Source: Acidobacteriota bacterium
GTDB taxonomy: Bacteria > Acidobacteriota > Vicinamibacteria > Vicinamibacterales > CAVVIG01
Assembly: GCA_018268955.1 (NCBI GenBank)
Contig: JAFDVO010000006.1
Location: forward strand, 124,001 to 188,000
Length of the DNA stretch: 64,000 nt
Direction of reading: 5' to 3'
The number at the start of each line of letters is the position of its first letter. Positions within the stretch are counted from its first letter, which is position 1. Made by a program: the position numbers and the translations under genes. The notes under the pieces are model-generated. The model made no database searches and was not told the DNA's origin. It saw only the letters and a program-made list of their open reading frames with translations. Shown one piece after another: positions 51,936 to 61,114 of this stretch.

Positions 51936-52995
51936 ACCCTATGAGCATCGCGTCACCATAGCTGTAGAACCGATATCGGTGCGCGACGGCCTCGCGGTAC
52001 GCGTTGAGCACATGGTCCCGACCGGCAAACGCCGAGACCAGCATGAGCAGTGACGACTGCGGGAGATGGAAGTTCGTGAACAGCCCGCCGAGGATGCGGA
52101 ATTCGAATCCGGGGTAGATGAACAGGTCGGTCGATCCCCTTCCAGGTTCGATGCGGCCACCGTGGGCGCGGCCAATCGACTCGAGGGTCCTCGTGGTCGT
52201 CGTCCCGACCGCCACGACCCGTCGGCCCTCGTCGAGAGCGGCGTTGATCGCAGTGGCCGCCGCCTCGCTCACCTCGAAGTGCTCCGTCTCCATCCGGTGT
52301 GCCTCGACCTCGTCGACGCGGATCGGCTGGAAGGTGCCGTACCCGACGTGTAGCGTGATCTCCACCCGCTGAATACCGGCAGCGGTCAGCGCCTCGAGGA
52401 TCGCGGGCGTGAAGTGAAGGCCGGCCGTCGGTGCGGCGATCGAGCCTCGGGTCTGCGCGAACACGGTTTGATAGCGGTCGCGGTCCGCCGCGGCATCAGG
52501 GCGCTTGATATACGGCGGCAGCGGGATGTGCCCGATCGCGTCGACGGCGCGATCGACCGGACCGCCGTCCTCGGCCCAGAGACGAACGACCCGTCGACCG
52601 AAGAAGCGGCGTTCGAGGATCTCGCCGTGAAGCGTGACCGGGCCGCCAAAGACGACGCGAGCCCCGGGCTTGAGTTTCTGCCCAGGATGGACGAGCGCTT
52701 CCCACAACTCAGCACCGGCCGCATCCGGAGGTACGAGCCGTGTCACCAGCAGGCACTCAACCGCACCGCCGCTCGGGTCACGACGGCCGAGCAGCCGGGC
52801 AGGGAACACGCGCGTGTTGTTCACGACAAGGAGGTCGCCCTTCCGCAACAGCCGTGGAAGGTCAGCCACCGTGTGGTGCGCGATGGCTCCCGTCCCACGG
52901 TCGAGGTGCAGCAGCCGTGACGTCCCCCGTTCTGCAGGGGGCTCCTGCGCAATCAGCTCCGCAGGCAGGTCGAAATCGAACTCACGAACAAGCAC
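51934..52995 (-). CDS. queA: S-adenosylmethionine:tRNA ribosyltransferase-isomerase
   Basis: 353 residues, GTG start. LVREFDFDLPAELIAQEPP, VNNTRVFPARLLG, ECLLVTR, TAGLHFT, VTLHVGYGTFQPI-type (ITLHVGYGTFQPI) and TNFHLPQSSLLMLVSAF are canonical QueA motifs. It transfers ribose from SAM to preQ1 in tRNA, making epoxyqueuosine. Together with queC and queE at 24-25 kb it supports a de novo queuosine pathway, with tgt and queG not in the window. Confidence 0.96.
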   Translation of the reverse strand: MLVREFDFDLPAELIAQEPPAERGTSRLLHLDRGTGAIAHHTVADLPRLLRKGDLLVVNNTRVFPARLLGRRDPSGGAVECLLVTRLVPPDAAGAELWEALVHPGQKLKPGARVVFGGPVTLHGEILERRFFGRRVVRLWAEDGGPVDRAVDAIGHIPLPPYIKRPDAAADRDRYQTVFAQTRGSIAAPTAGLHFTPAILEALTAAGIQRVEITLHVGYGTFQPIRVDEVEAHRMETEHFEVSEAAATAINAALDEGRRVVAVGTTTTRTLESIGRAHGGRIEPGRGSTDLFIYPGFEFRILGGLFTNFHLPQSSLLMLVSAFAGRDHVLNAYREAVAHRYRFYSYGDAMLIG

Positions 52996-53020
52996 GAGGG
53001 GATCGTACTGACAAATCTCG

Positions 53021-53066
53021 TGAATTGGTGAATTGGTGAATTGGTGGGTTGGTGAGTTGGTGAGTG
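53021..53066. repeat. GAATTGGT/GAGTTGGT 8-bp tandem array (repeat family C)
   Basis: Three GAATTGGT units, one GGGTTGGT and one to two GAGTTGGT units in tandem. It lies just upstream of queA's start and upstream of the flavoprotein gene. The remaining gap to 53199 is a Pro-codon-rich open stretch that I regard as non-coding. Confidence 0.75.
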
Positions 53067-53199
53067 TGAGGTGGGAGCGCGACTGACAGCCCTACCTGCC
53101 CGACCTGCCCTGCCCCCGCCGCCCGCCGCCCTGCATCCCTGCCAGCCCGCCAGGCCTCCCGATCACACTCCCGGCCCTCGAGTTGCAGAGGTCGGCCGC

Positions 53200-54090
53200 G
53201 TGTTCGACGTGATCGTTGTGGGTGGTGGTCCGGCTGGGCTGAGCGCGGCGTTGATGCTCGGCCGTTGCCGGCGTCGTGTACTCGTCTGCGATGATGCGCG
53301 GCCGCGGAATCGGTTTTCGCGCGCGCTGCATGGGTTCCTGACGCGCGACGGTACCTCTCCGCTGGAGCTGAACACCATCGGCCGTGCCGAGCTGGAGAAG
53401 TACGGCGTGGACTGGCGCTCGGTACACGTCGAGACGGCGGTTCGCGAAGGTGACCTGTTCCGGGTGACCCTTGCGGGCACACACGAGGAACACGCGCGCT
53501 TCCTGCTGATTGCCACAGGGGTGGTGGACGAACTCCCACCAATAGACGGATTCCGTGAGTGCTACGGCACGTCGATCTTCCACTGCCCGTACTGCGACGG
53601 ATGGGAGAACCGCGACCGGCGGCTGGCCGCGTTCGGACAGGGCAAGAGCGGCGTGCAGCTCGCACTGTCACTCACGACCTGGAGCCCGCACGTTACCTTG
53701 CTGACCAACGGTGGGAGGCTGCAGTCAGGCGCGCTCGAACGGCTCGAACGCAACGGCGTGGCGCTGGTGACGTCGAAGCTCGTCCGGATCGAGCACGAGG
53801 AAGGTGCGATGTCAGCGGTGGCCTTCGAGGATCGCGTCGAGCCGATTGATGCGTTGTTCTTCACCACTGGGCAGCATCCTCGCTGCGACCTGGCGGAAAC
53901 ACTCGGCTGCACGTTCAACAAGAAGGGAACCGTGGAAACCGGCACGCTGTCAGACACCAACGTGCCCGGCGTGTTCGTCGCCGGCGACGCGTCGCGTGAC
54001 GCGCAGTTCGTGGTGGTCGCGGCTGCCGAAGGGGTCAAGGCGGCGCTCGCCATCAATCAGGCCCTGCAGCGAGAGGACCTGCGATCATGA
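53200..54090 (+). CDS. Thioredoxin-reductase-like FAD/NAD(P) oxidoreductase
   Basis: 296 residues from GTG 53200 (VFDVIVVGGGPAGLSAALML); a frame opening at 53071 adds a low-complexity Pro/Ala leader and is rejected. FAD motif GGGPAGLSAA, redox pair C129-x-x-C132 in FHCPYCDGWE, and the C-terminal FAD motif GVFVAGDAS. The NADPH-domain glycine motif is altered (AAFGQGKSGVQLALSL), and several bacterial relatives of this short type use no known thioredoxin. Coupled by 4 bp (ATGA) to the AI-2E permease gene. Physiological partner unknown. Confidence 0.85.
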   Translation: MFDVIVVGGGPAGLSAALMLGRCRRRVLVCDDARPRNRFSRALHGFLTRDGTSPLELNTIGRAELEKYGVDWRSVHVETAVREGDLFRVTLAGTHEEHARFLLIATGVVDELPPIDGFRECYGTSIFHCPYCDGWENRDRRLAAFGQGKSGVQLALSLTTWSPHVTLLTNGGRLQSGALERLERNGVALVTSKLVRIEHEEGAMSAVAFEDRVEPIDALFFTTGQHPRCDLAETLGCTFNKKGTVETGTLSDTNVPGVFVAGDASRDAQFVVVAAAEGVKAALAINQALQREDLRS

Positions 54091-55277
54091 GTCCAGAGCC
54101 TGCCAAGTTCGTCTCACGCGCGGAGGCGCTGTCTCCCCCGCCGCCGGCGGTTGTCGACGGGCCCTCGCCCGACGCCGGGCCGCTCGTCCCCATCCCGGTT
54201 GACATGCGGAATGCCGCCATCACCATGATGGCCGTCATCGCCGCCGTGCTGGTGCTGCAGTACGCACAGAGCGTCTTCATCCCGCTCGTCCTGGGGCTGC
54301 TGATCAGCTATGCACTCGACCCGGCCGTCACGCGACTCGAACGATGGCGCGTGCCGCGGAGCGTCGGAGCCGGCGCGCTGCTCCTGCTGCTGCTCGGCGC
54401 AGGCGGAGGGCTGCTGTACCAGCTTCGCGGGCAGGCACAACAGATCATCCAGCAGCTTCCCGAAGGCGCGCGCCACCTGCGGCAGACGCTGGAACAGCAA
54501 CAGGGCAGCACCACCGATGCCCTGCAGAAAGTGCAGCAGGCCGCCACTGAACTGCAGAAGGCGGCCGCGTCTGCCACGCCGGAGCCGGTGAAGCCTGGCG
54601 TCACCCGCGTGCAGATCGAGGATCGGCCGTTCGACGTGGGCGATTACGTGATGTGGGGCTCGATGGGCATCGCGACCGCCGCGGGCCAGCTGCTGCTCAT
54701 CATGTTCCTCGCCTACTTCCTGCTGGCGACCGGAGATCTGTATCGACGCAAGCTGGTGAAGATCGTCGGCCCTTCCCTGACCAAGAAGAAGATCACGGTA
54801 CAGATCCTCCAGGAGATCGACCGGCAGATCGAGTCGTTCCTGCTCGTGCAGGTGTTCACGAGCGCCGTCGTGGGTACGGCCACGTGGATCGCGTTCCGTT
54901 GGATCGGCCTCGAGCAGGCAGCGATGTGGGGGCTGATGGCCGGCGTGTTCAACTCCATCCCCTACGTAGGGCCGGTGATCGTCTCCGGCGGAACCGCCGT
55001 AGTGGCCTTCCTGCAATTCGGCACGATCGAGATGACGCTGCTCACATCAGCTGTGGCGCTGGTCATCACAAGCCTCGAGGGGTTCCTGCTGACCCCGTGG
55101 CTGACAAGCCGCGCCGCCCGCATGAATCCGGTGGCGGTCTTCGTGGGGCTGCTCTTCTGGGGATGGGTCTGGAGTGTGTGGGGGATGTTGCTCGCCGTGC
55201 CGATGCTGATGGTCGTCAAGGCGGTCTGCGATCACGTCGAGGACTTCAAGGGGGTTGGCGAACTCCTCGGCGACTGA
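54087..55277 (+). CDS. AI-2E family permease
   Basis: 396 residues with about seven to eight membrane segments and a cytoplasmic/periplasmic Gln-rich coiled coil at about 120-165 (QAQQIIQQLPEGARHLRQTL). The motif region GVFNSIPYVGPVIVSGGTAV and the C-terminal LLAVPMLMVVKAVCDHVED fit PF01594 (TqsA/PerM-like). Members are proposed to move autoinducers, Na+/Li+ or other solutes; AI-2 export is shown for few. The first 40 residues are Pro-rich and soluble. Confidence 0.88.
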   Translation: MSPEPAKFVSRAEALSPPPPAVVDGPSPDAGPLVPIPVDMRNAAITMMAVIAAVLVLQYAQSVFIPLVLGLLISYALDPAVTRLERWRVPRSVGAGALLLLLLGAGGGLLYQLRGQAQQIIQQLPEGARHLRQTLEQQQGSTTDALQKVQQAATELQKAAASATPEPVKPGVTRVQIEDRPFDVGDYVMWGSMGIATAAGQLLLIMFLAYFLLATGDLYRRKLVKIVGPSLTKKKITVQILQEIDRQIESFLLVQVFTSAVVGTATWIAFRWIGLEQAAMWGLMAGVFNSIPYVGPVIVSGGTAVVAFLQFGTIEMTLLTSAVALVITSLEGFLLTPWLTSRAARMNPVAVFVGLLFWGWVWSVWGMLLAVPMLMVVKAVCDHVEDFKGVGELLGD

Positions 55278-55291
55278 GCGGGAGACAACAG

Positions 55292-55349
55292 GAAGTTGGT
55301 GAGTTGGTGAGTTGGTGAGTTGGTGAGCTTGGGAGTTGGGGAGTTGGCG
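55292..55349. repeat. GAGTTGGT 8-bp tandem array (repeat family C, second copy)
   Basis: Four to five GAGTTGGT units then degenerate GAGTTGGG/GAGTTGGC. The unit matches that at 53021-53066, and the two arrays flank the flavoprotein-permease pair in the same orientation. It lies between the convergent permease and LigD-type genes. Confidence 0.75.
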
Positions 55350-55361
55350 GACGAAGCCGGC

Positions 55362-56297
55362 TCAGTGCCGCAGGAGATCGGCGAGGTCCACTCTGCCGCG
55401 CTTCTGGAGAAGGGGTTTCCAGAGGTCGCCTGTCTCGGCAACGCGCGCGGGCACGTTGCTGATGGTGAAGTCCTCGATGCGCACGCCGTTCGCAACTTCG
55501 TCCCAGGTCACCGGCGTCGAGACGGTTGCCTCCGGACGCGGGCGCACGGAGTAGATGGACGCGAGCGTGCGTCCCCATGCGTTCTGGTTGTAGTCCACCA
55601 GCACCCGGCCGTGAGGGCGCTTCGCCACGCGGTACTCCGCCGTGATCAACGCGGGATGCTGCGCCGCGAGCGTCTGCGCCAACGCCTTCGCGAACGTCCA
55701 GACCTCCTTCTGCACAGGCCCACGCACGATCGGCACGTACACGTGCAAGCCCTTGGAGCCGGTCGTCTTCACGAGCGACGGCATCTTCAACTCGTCCAGC
55801 GCCGCCTTCACCACGAGCGCCGTCTCGCGCACGCGCTCGAACCCTGCTCCGGCCCCCGGATCGAGGTCGAAGTGGAGGTAGTCCGGGCGATCGACGTCAT
55901 CACACGTGGCGTACCACTGGTTCAGGTCGATGCAGCCGAGATTGATGACCCAGAGCAGCGACGCCCGGTCCTGCACCATGGGAAAGTCGATGATGTTGCC
56001 CGAGTGGTGTTCGATGCGGCAGGTCTCGACCCATTCGGGTCGCGGCGAGGGGGCGCGCTTCATGAAGAAGAACTCGCCGGCTGCCCCGTGCGGGTACCGC
56101 TTCATCACCATGGCCCGGTTCTTCAGGTGAGGGAGCAGGACACCTGACACATCGAGGTAGTACTGCAACAGATCCCGTTTCGTGAGCCCCAGCTCCGCCC
56201 AGAAGATCTTCGGAAGATTGGTCAGACGGACCTCGCGTCCGTCGATGCGGACGACGGCATGCTCTTCGTCGGGCGGGATTGCCAGTGCAGCCGCCAT
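55362..56297 (-). CDS. LigD polymerase-domain protein (NHEJ-type primase-polymerase)
   Basis: 311 residues, matching a stand-alone LigD PolDom. EVRLTNLPKIFW at the start, KRYPHGAAGEFFFMKRAP, LGCIDLNQWYA and the catalytic HFDLDPG (two Asp), then SGSKGLHVYVP-like (TTGSKGLHVYVPI) and HGRVLVDYNQNAWGRT. It fills gaps at double-strand breaks with NTP preference in characterised homologues. No ligase or phosphoesterase domain is fused and no ku gene is in the window. It follows the unknown gene at 56300 by 2 bp, suggesting joint expression. Confidence 0.92.
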   Translation of the reverse strand: MAAALAIPPDEEHAVVRIDGREVRLTNLPKIFWAELGLTKRDLLQYYLDVSGVLLPHLKNRAMVMKRYPHGAAGEFFFMKRAPSPRPEWVETCRIEHHSGNIIDFPMVQDRASLLWVINLGCIDLNQWYATCDDVDRPDYLHFDLDPGAGAGFERVRETALVVKAALDELKMPSLVKTTGSKGLHVYVPIVRGPVQKEVWTFAKALAQTLAAQHPALITAEYRVAKRPHGRVLVDYNQNAWGRTLASIYSVRPRPEATVSTPVTWDEVANGVRIEDFTISNVPARVAETGDLWKPLLQKRGRVDLADLLRH

Positions 56298-56299
56298 CG

Positions 56300-57004
56300 T
56301 CAGCCGATGCTGGTCTTGCGCCGAGGTGCGCCCGCGCGGTTGGTCACAGGTGAGCCGTTCGCATCTTCGGTGCCAGACGACCGGCCTCGCAGCGGCTCGA
56401 GCTTCGGTGGGCGGACGCCGGTGCGCACCGCGCCGGCCACCGAGATGTAGGGCAGTTCCTCTCCGGCAGCGACCTGCCGTAGCAGCAGCCCACCGCGGCT
56501 CATGTCGCCGCGACCCACGAACGCTGCCGGAAAATGCAGGCGCTCACCGAATATCCCCAGGAGCACGTCCACATACTTCGGGGACGCAATGCTGCCGAGC
56601 AGGACCACGTCGGAGTCGCCGATCTCGGACTGCAGCGCAAGCGCACTCTGCTCCAGCGGCACGCGATAGCGCTCGTTCTCCGCGTCGATGCCGGACCCGG
56701 CGAACTGCCGCAGTGCGTCAGCGGTGACGACCGTGTCTGGACTGCGGAGGCCCGCATTGGGCGTGATGACGTGGACGCCGCTGCCGATGAGCGGATGGTC
56801 CAGTTCCGGGGGCGCCGCGAAGCGACTGGCGTACGCGAGCTTGCCCCGGAAGTACAGGCCGCTGACGAAGGCGAACACCTCGCCGAGCGGAGCCCCTTCG
56901 GCGCGCAGCCGTCGTGCGAGGTCGAACTCCGCACGCGGCTGAAGCACCATCTGCGCACGCTTCCCACTGCAGTTTGCCGGCGACAGCAGGAAGATGCGAG
57001 GCAC
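56300..57004 (-). CDS. Unknown protein cotranscribed with LigD-type polymerase
   Basis: 234 residues from GTG 57004 (MPRIFLLSPANCSGKRAQMV). Visible features are LLSPANCSGKRA at the N-terminus, VHVITPNAGLRSPD, and LLGSIASPKYVDVLLGIFGE, with a Pro/Arg/Gly C-terminal tail from about 195 (probably disordered). There is no signal peptide or membrane segment. I do not recognise the family. Its two-base spacing to the LigD-type gene hints at a DNA-repair or nucleotide-related role; this is inference only. Confidence 0.75.
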   Translation of the reverse strand: MPRIFLLSPANCSGKRAQMVLQPRAEFDLARRLRAEGAPLGEVFAFVSGLYFRGKLAYASRFAAPPELDHPLIGSGVHVITPNAGLRSPDTVVTADALRQFAGSGIDAENERYRVPLEQSALALQSEIGDSDVVLLGSIASPKYVDVLLGIFGERLHFPAAFVGRGDMSRGGLLLRQVAAGEELPYISVAGAVRTGVRPPKLEPLRGRSSGTEDANGSPVTNRAGAPRRKTSIG

Positions 57005-57010
57005 AGGGAA

Positions 57011-57064
57011 ATGCTAATTGCTAAAGGCTAAATGCAGAATGGTGACGGCGGGCTGTTCCGCCCG
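57011..57064. repeat. Single family B arm plus small hairpin after fabH
   Basis: TGCTAATTGCTAAAGGCTAA repeats the family B unit in one orientation. Beyond it CGGGC-TGTTCC-GCCCG can form a 5-bp stem, placed 3' of fabH on the minus strand and possibly acting in termination. Confidence 0.45.
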
Positions 57065-57080
57065 TTTGCAGGTTGATGAT

Positions 57081-58121
57081 TCAGTAGCCCCAGCGCAGAA
57101 GGACCGAACCGACCGTGAAGCCGGCGCCGACCGAGCACAGCAGGACGAGATCGCCCTTCTTCAGCCGTCCCTCGTTGATCGCATCGTTCAACGCCAGCGG
57201 GATCGTGGCCGCGGTGGTGTTGCCGAACCGCTCGATGTTGATGATGACCTTGCCCTGGTCGACCCCGAGCTTCTCCGCGGCCGCCTGGATGATGCGGCGG
57301 TTCGCCTGGTGCGACACGAACAGCGCGAGATCCTCGGGCTTGATGCGGTTGCGCTCCATGATCCGGCGCGCGATCTCCTCGGTCTTCCGCACAGCGAACT
57401 TGAAGACCGTCTGCCCGTCCTGCTTCACGTAGTGCATCCGCTGCTCGACCGTCTCGCGGGACGGCGGACGGAGGCTGCCACCAGCCGGCATGCACAGCGC
57501 GGGTCCACCGCTGCCGTCGATTTCGTGCTCGAAGTCGATGATGGACGGTTCGCCCGCCGCCGCAGCAGACACGACCACAGCGCCCGCTCCGTCGCCGAAC
57601 AGCACGCACGTCGATCGGTCGGTGTAGTCGATGATGCTCGACATCACGTCGGCACCAATCACCAGTGCGTGCTCATGGCACCCCGCCGCCACGAGCTGGC
57701 TGCCTGCCGTCAGCGCGTAGGTGAAGGCGGAACAGGCGGCGCTCACGTCGAATCCCCACGCATGGTGCGCCCCGATCTTGTGCTGCACGAGACACGCCGT
57801 GCTGGGGAACATCATGTCGGGCGTGACGGTGCCGACCACGATGACGCCGATGTCATCGGGCGTCAGCCCCGCGCGACGGATCGCCTCGAGTCCGGCCTCC
57901 TTGGCCAGGTCCGACGTCGCCACACCAGGGTCGACGATGTGCCGCTCCCGGATGCCGGTGCGCTGCAGGATCCACTCATCGGTGGTGTCGACCATCTTCT
58001 CCAGGTCGCGGTTCGTCAGCACACGCGGCGGCACGTAGGTCGCCAGCGACCTGATGTACACGGGGCGGCCCGCGCATCGCGGCGTCGTTCGCACCGGCCC
58101 CTGCTCCTGAGCGCTTACCAC
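57081..58121 (-). CDS. fabH: 3-oxoacyl-ACP synthase III
   Basis: 346 residues, GTG start. Catalytic Cys C130 ([14 protein letters not shown]), His in [12 protein letters not shown] and Asn in [15 protein letters not shown] complete the Cys-His-Asn triad; the C-terminal [13 protein letters not shown] is the family end motif. It starts fatty-acid synthesis from acetyl-CoA and malonyl-ACP. It overlaps ruvB by 7 bp, an unusual partner, and no plsX, fabD or acpP is close, so it may also be a secondary KASIII. Confidence 0.93.
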   Translation of the reverse strand: MVSAQEQGPVRTTPRCAGRPVYIRSLATYVPPRVLTNRDLEKMVDTTDEWILQRTGIRERHIVDPGVATSDLAKEAGLEAIRRAGLTPDDIGVIVVGTVTPDMMFPSTACLVQHKIGAHHAWGFDVSAACSAFTYALTAGSQLVAAGCHEHALVIGADVMSSIIDYTDRSTCVLFGDGAGAVVVSAAAAGEPSIIDFEHEIDGSGGPALCMPAGGSLRPPSRETVEQRMHYVKQDGQTVFKFAVRKTEEIARRIMERNRIKPEDLALFVSHQANRRIIQAAAEKLGVDQGKVIINIERFGNTTAATIPLALNDAINEGRLKKGDLVLLCSVGAGFTVGSVLLRWGY

Positions 58122-59131
58122 AGTCGTGAATCCCTTCCCGGCGCTGTCAGTCCGAAATATTCGTAGGCACGCGGGGTGGCTACGCGCCCGCGCGGCGTCC
58201 GATCCAGAAACCCGATCTGGATCAGGTACGGTTCGTAGATGTCCTCGATGGCGTCCCGCTCCTCGCTGATTGCAGCGGCAAGGCTGTTCACCCCGACGGG
58301 ACCGCCTCCGAACTTATCGATGATCGTGCGCAGCAGCTTGCGGTCGACTTCGTCGAAGCCGTATTCGTCGACCTCGAGGAGCTTCAGCGCCGCATGCGCC
58401 ACCTCGAGCGTAATCGTACCGTCGGCGCGCACCTGCGCAAAGTCCCGGACGCGCCTGAGCAACCTGTTCGCAATGCGCGGCGTTCCCCGCGACCGGCGCG
58501 ACACTTCGGCCGCGGCCGCATCCGCGATCGGCACGCCCAGGATCCGCGCGGACCTGCGCACGATCTCGTTCATGTCCGCGAGCTCGTAGAACTCGAGCCG
58601 ATGCACGATGCCGAACCGCGCGCGCAGCGGCGACGTCAGCAGCCCGGCGCGCGTGGTCGCACCGATCAGCGTGAACTTCTGGAGTGGCACCTTCACGGAC
58701 CTGGCGCTCGGGCCCTGTCCGATGACGATGTCCAGTTCGTAGTCCTCGAGTGCCGGATAGAGGATCTCCTCTATGGACGGCGACATCCGGTGGATTTCGT
58801 CGATGAACAGCACCTCGCGCTCGGCGAGGTTCGTGAGGATGGCCGCCAGGTCGCCAGGCTTCTCGAGCACCGGACCCGACGTCGCCCGCACGGGCGCCCC
58901 CATCTCGTTGCCGATCACATACGCCAGCGTCGTCTTGCCGAGCCCGGGCGGTCCATAGAGCAGGACGTGGTCGAGCGCTTCGCCCCGCTGCTTCGCGGCG
59001 GCAATGGACACCTGCAGGTTCTCGCGCACGCGGTCCTGCCCGATGTAGTCATCGAGCACGCGTGGACGAAGCCCCGCTTCATACTGCGCGTCGTCGTCGA
59101 CCTTGGAGGCCGTTACCAGTCGATCCTCCAT
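58115..59131 (-). CDS. ruvB: Holliday junction branch-migration ATPase RuvB
   Basis: 338 residues. [20 protein letters not shown] (Walker A), LFIDEIHRM (Walker B), [17 protein letters not shown] (sensor 1 and hairpin), and a winged-helix C-terminus ending [10 protein letters not shown]. It forms the hexameric motor around DNA and is loaded by RuvA. It follows ruvA by 3 bp. Confidence 0.97.
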   Translation of the reverse strand: MEDRLVTASKVDDDAQYEAGLRPRVLDDYIGQDRVRENLQVSIAAAKQRGEALDHVLLYGPPGLGKTTLAYVIGNEMGAPVRATSGPVLEKPGDLAAILTNLAEREVLFIDEIHRMSPSIEEILYPALEDYELDIVIGQGPSARSVKVPLQKFTLIGATTRAGLLTSPLRARFGIVHRLEFYELADMNEIVRRSARILGVPIADAAAAEVSRRSRGTPRIANRLLRRVRDFAQVRADGTITLEVAHAALKLLEVDEYGFDEVDRKLLRTIIDKFGGGPVGVNSLAAAISEERDAIEDIYEPYLIQIGFLDRTPRGRVATPRAYEYFGLTAPGRDSRLW

Positions 59132-59134
59132 CGC

Positions 59135-59728
59135 CTACCTGGCCAGCTCGCGGAGGGCCTGGCGAAGCGTCTGCTCGAAGTCGCCGGCGTTCGCCTTGAT
59201 CGCCGCGTCGACCGCCTTCTCGGCAAGAGGCCGATGGTAGCCCAGATTCATCAACGCCGACAGCACGTCGTCCTTCAGCGCGGAAGGGGTCGACGCTGCC
59301 GTGTCGCCCGGTTCCGCGTGGGCTGCAAGCGGCAGGCGGTCCTTGAGTTCGAGGACGATGCGCTCGGAGGTCTTCTTGCCGACGCCGGGGATTGCCGTGA
59401 GGCGCGCAAGGTCGCCGCGCTGCACGGCCTTGATCAGGTCGTTCGGCTCGATCCCGGAGAGCACCGCGAGCGCCACCTTCGGGCCGATGCCGCTCACCGA
59501 AATCAGGCGTTCGAACAGATCCAGCTCGAGGCGCGTGGCGAAGCCGAAGAGCAGCAGCGCGTCCTCCCGCACATGCGTATGGATGCGCAGCGCAATGTCG
59601 GCACCGGCTTCGCCCAGCCCGTAAAAGGTCGACAGGGGAACGGCGACGTCGTACCCGACTCCATTCACGTCGACGATGATCCGATTCGGCTGCTTGTCGA
59701 AGATGCGGCCGCGGAGGTGCGCGATCAT
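59135..59728 (-). CDS. ruvA: Holliday junction-binding protein RuvA
   Basis: 197 residues from ATG 59728 (MIAHLRGRIFDKQPNRIIVD); longer frames are antisense to ruvC. N-terminal OB domain, helix-hairpin-helix pair (SGIGPKVALAVLSGI; IPGVGKKTSERIVLEL), and domain III (DDVLSALMNLGYHRPLAEKAV) that contacts RuvB. Overlaps ruvC by 4 bp and precedes ruvB by 3 bp. Confidence 0.97.
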   Translation of the reverse strand: MIAHLRGRIFDKQPNRIIVDVNGVGYDVAVPLSTFYGLGEAGADIALRIHTHVREDALLLFGFATRLELDLFERLISVSGIGPKVALAVLSGIEPNDLIKAVQRGDLARLTAIPGVGKKTSERIVLELKDRLPLAAHAEPGDTAASTPSALKDDVLSALMNLGYHRPLAEKAVDAAIKANAGDFEQTLRQALRELAR

Positions 59729-60279
59729 GTGCCTTCTGGCCGGTAGTGACGCCAGCTCGTCGCGGCGCGCGAGGTCGACGCCTTCGTCGTCGGCACGCTC
59801 ACGCCGGCGGGTGCGAGGGAGTGGCAGTGGCAGATCGCGATCGCGAGCGCGTCGGATGCGTCGAAGGGGGTCGGCAGTTCGGCGAGCCCGAGAATGAGCT
59901 TCACCATCTGCTGCACCTGCTGCTTCTCGGCGCGACCGTAGCCGACGACAGCGCGCTTCACTTCGGCAGGGGTGTACTCGAAGACGGGGGCACCTGACTG
60001 CACGGCGGCAAGCATGGCGACGCCACGCGCGTGACCGAGTTTCAGTGCGCTGCGGGCGTTGTTCGCGTGAAAGAGGTTCTCGATGGCGACACAATCGGGC
60101 TGGCACTCGCCGAGGAGCGCGGCCAGCCCGGTGTGGATGTGCAGGAGCTTCTCTGGGAACGAGGCCGAGGCCGGAGTCCGGATGGCGCCGCTGGTGACGA
60201 TCCGGTGGCGTGACCCGTCGGTCTCTACGCACCCGTAACCGGTGCGCTCCGACCCCGGGTCGATGCCGAAGATCTTCAT
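59725..60279 (-). CDS. ruvC: Crossover junction endodeoxyribonuclease RuvC
   Basis: 184 residues. RNase H-like nuclease with the acidic tetrad D7 (FGIDPGSERTG), E67 (VAIENLF), D140 and D143 (FDASDALAIA). Cleaves Holliday junctions; first in the ruvC-ruvA-ruvB operon, 40 bp after the YebC-type gene. Confidence 0.97.
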   Translation of the reverse strand: MKIFGIDPGSERTGYGCVETDGSRHRIVTSGAIRTPASASFPEKLLHIHTGLAALLGECQPDCVAIENLFHANNARSALKLGHARGVAMLAAVQSGAPVFEYTPAEVKRAVVGYGRAEKQQVQQMVKLILGLAELPTPFDASDALAIAICHCHSLAPAGVSVPTTKASTSRAATSWRHYRPEGT

Positions 60280-60319
60280 CTCCCGACGAGGCCGGGGTGA
60301 CCGTACGCGCGCCGAACGG

Positions 60320-61069
60320 TCACGCCAGCGAGGCCTCGATCTCCTTCTCCTCGATGTCGAAGTTCGACCAGACCTGGCGGACGTCGTCGTGATCGTCGAG
60401 GACGTCCATCAGCTTCACCATCTGCTGTGCGGCCTTGCCTTCGAGCTTGAGATAGTTCTGCGGAATCATCGAGATCTCGGCGGCGGCGGGTTCGATCCCG
60501 AGCGCCTTCACGGCCTCGAGCACGGCGGGAAAATCCTGGACCGACGAAAACACTTCCCAGTTGTCCTCATCGTCCGCAATGTCGTCGCCGCCAGCCTCGA
60601 GCACGGCGTTCATCAACACATCCTCGGCGACCTTGTCCTTGCCCACGACGATGTAGCCCTTCTTGGAGAACATCCAGGCCACGGCGTTCGTTTCGGCGAG
60701 GCTGCCGCCGTACTTCGTCAGCATGTGGCGCAGTTCGCCGACCGTGCGGTTCTTGTTGTCCGTGAGCACGTCGATGATCACCGCGGCGCCCCCGGGGCCG
60801 TAGCCCTCGTACTGCGCTTCTTCGTACGACACGCCCGGCTCTTCGCCCGTGCCACGCCGGATGGCGCGCTTGATGTTGTCCGAGGGCATGTTGTTGGCCT
60901 TCGCCTCGGCAATGATCGTGCGCAGGCGCGGGTTCGTGTCGGGGTCGCCACCGCCGTTGCGGGCGGCAATCGTCAGTTCCTTGATGATGCGCGTGAACAG
61001 CTTGCCGCGCTTGGCGTCTGCCGCGCCCTTCTTATGCTTGATTGTGTGCCACTTTGAATGGCCGGACAT
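60320..61069 (-). CDS. YebC/PmpR-family protein
   Basis: 249 residues, starting MSGHSKWHTIKHKKGAADAK, the family signature, followed by NMPSDNIKRAIRRGTGE, YEGYGPGGAAVIIDVLTDN and a C-terminal domain. Known members are transcription regulators or ribosome-associated proteins that ease translation of proline stretches. It is the first gene of the ruv operon, the usual yebC-ruvCAB order. Confidence 0.95.
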   Translation of the reverse strand: MSGHSKWHTIKHKKGAADAKRGKLFTRIIKELTIAARNGGGDPDTNPRLRTIIAEAKANNMPSDNIKRAIRRGTGEEPGVSYEEAQYEGYGPGGAAVIIDVLTDNKNRTVGELRHMLTKYGGSLAETNAVAWMFSKKGYIVVGKDKVAEDVLMNAVLEAGGDDIADDEDNWEVFSSVQDFPAVLEAVKALGIEPAAAEISMIPQNYLKLEGKAAQQMVKLMDVLDDHDDVRQVWSNFDIEEKEIEASLA

Positions 61070-61114
61070 GTTGGAACCCTCGTTAAATCAACAAGATGGG
61101 GACCAGAAATCTTA

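Noticed and set aside
53071..53199. N-terminal extension of the flavoprotein
   Set aside because: Low-complexity Pro/Ala/Arg leader; the FAD-binding motif must be close to the N-terminus, so GTG 53200 is preferred.
55292..55349. CRISPR-like array
   Set aside because: Units are 8 bp with no spacers and no cas genes in the window.
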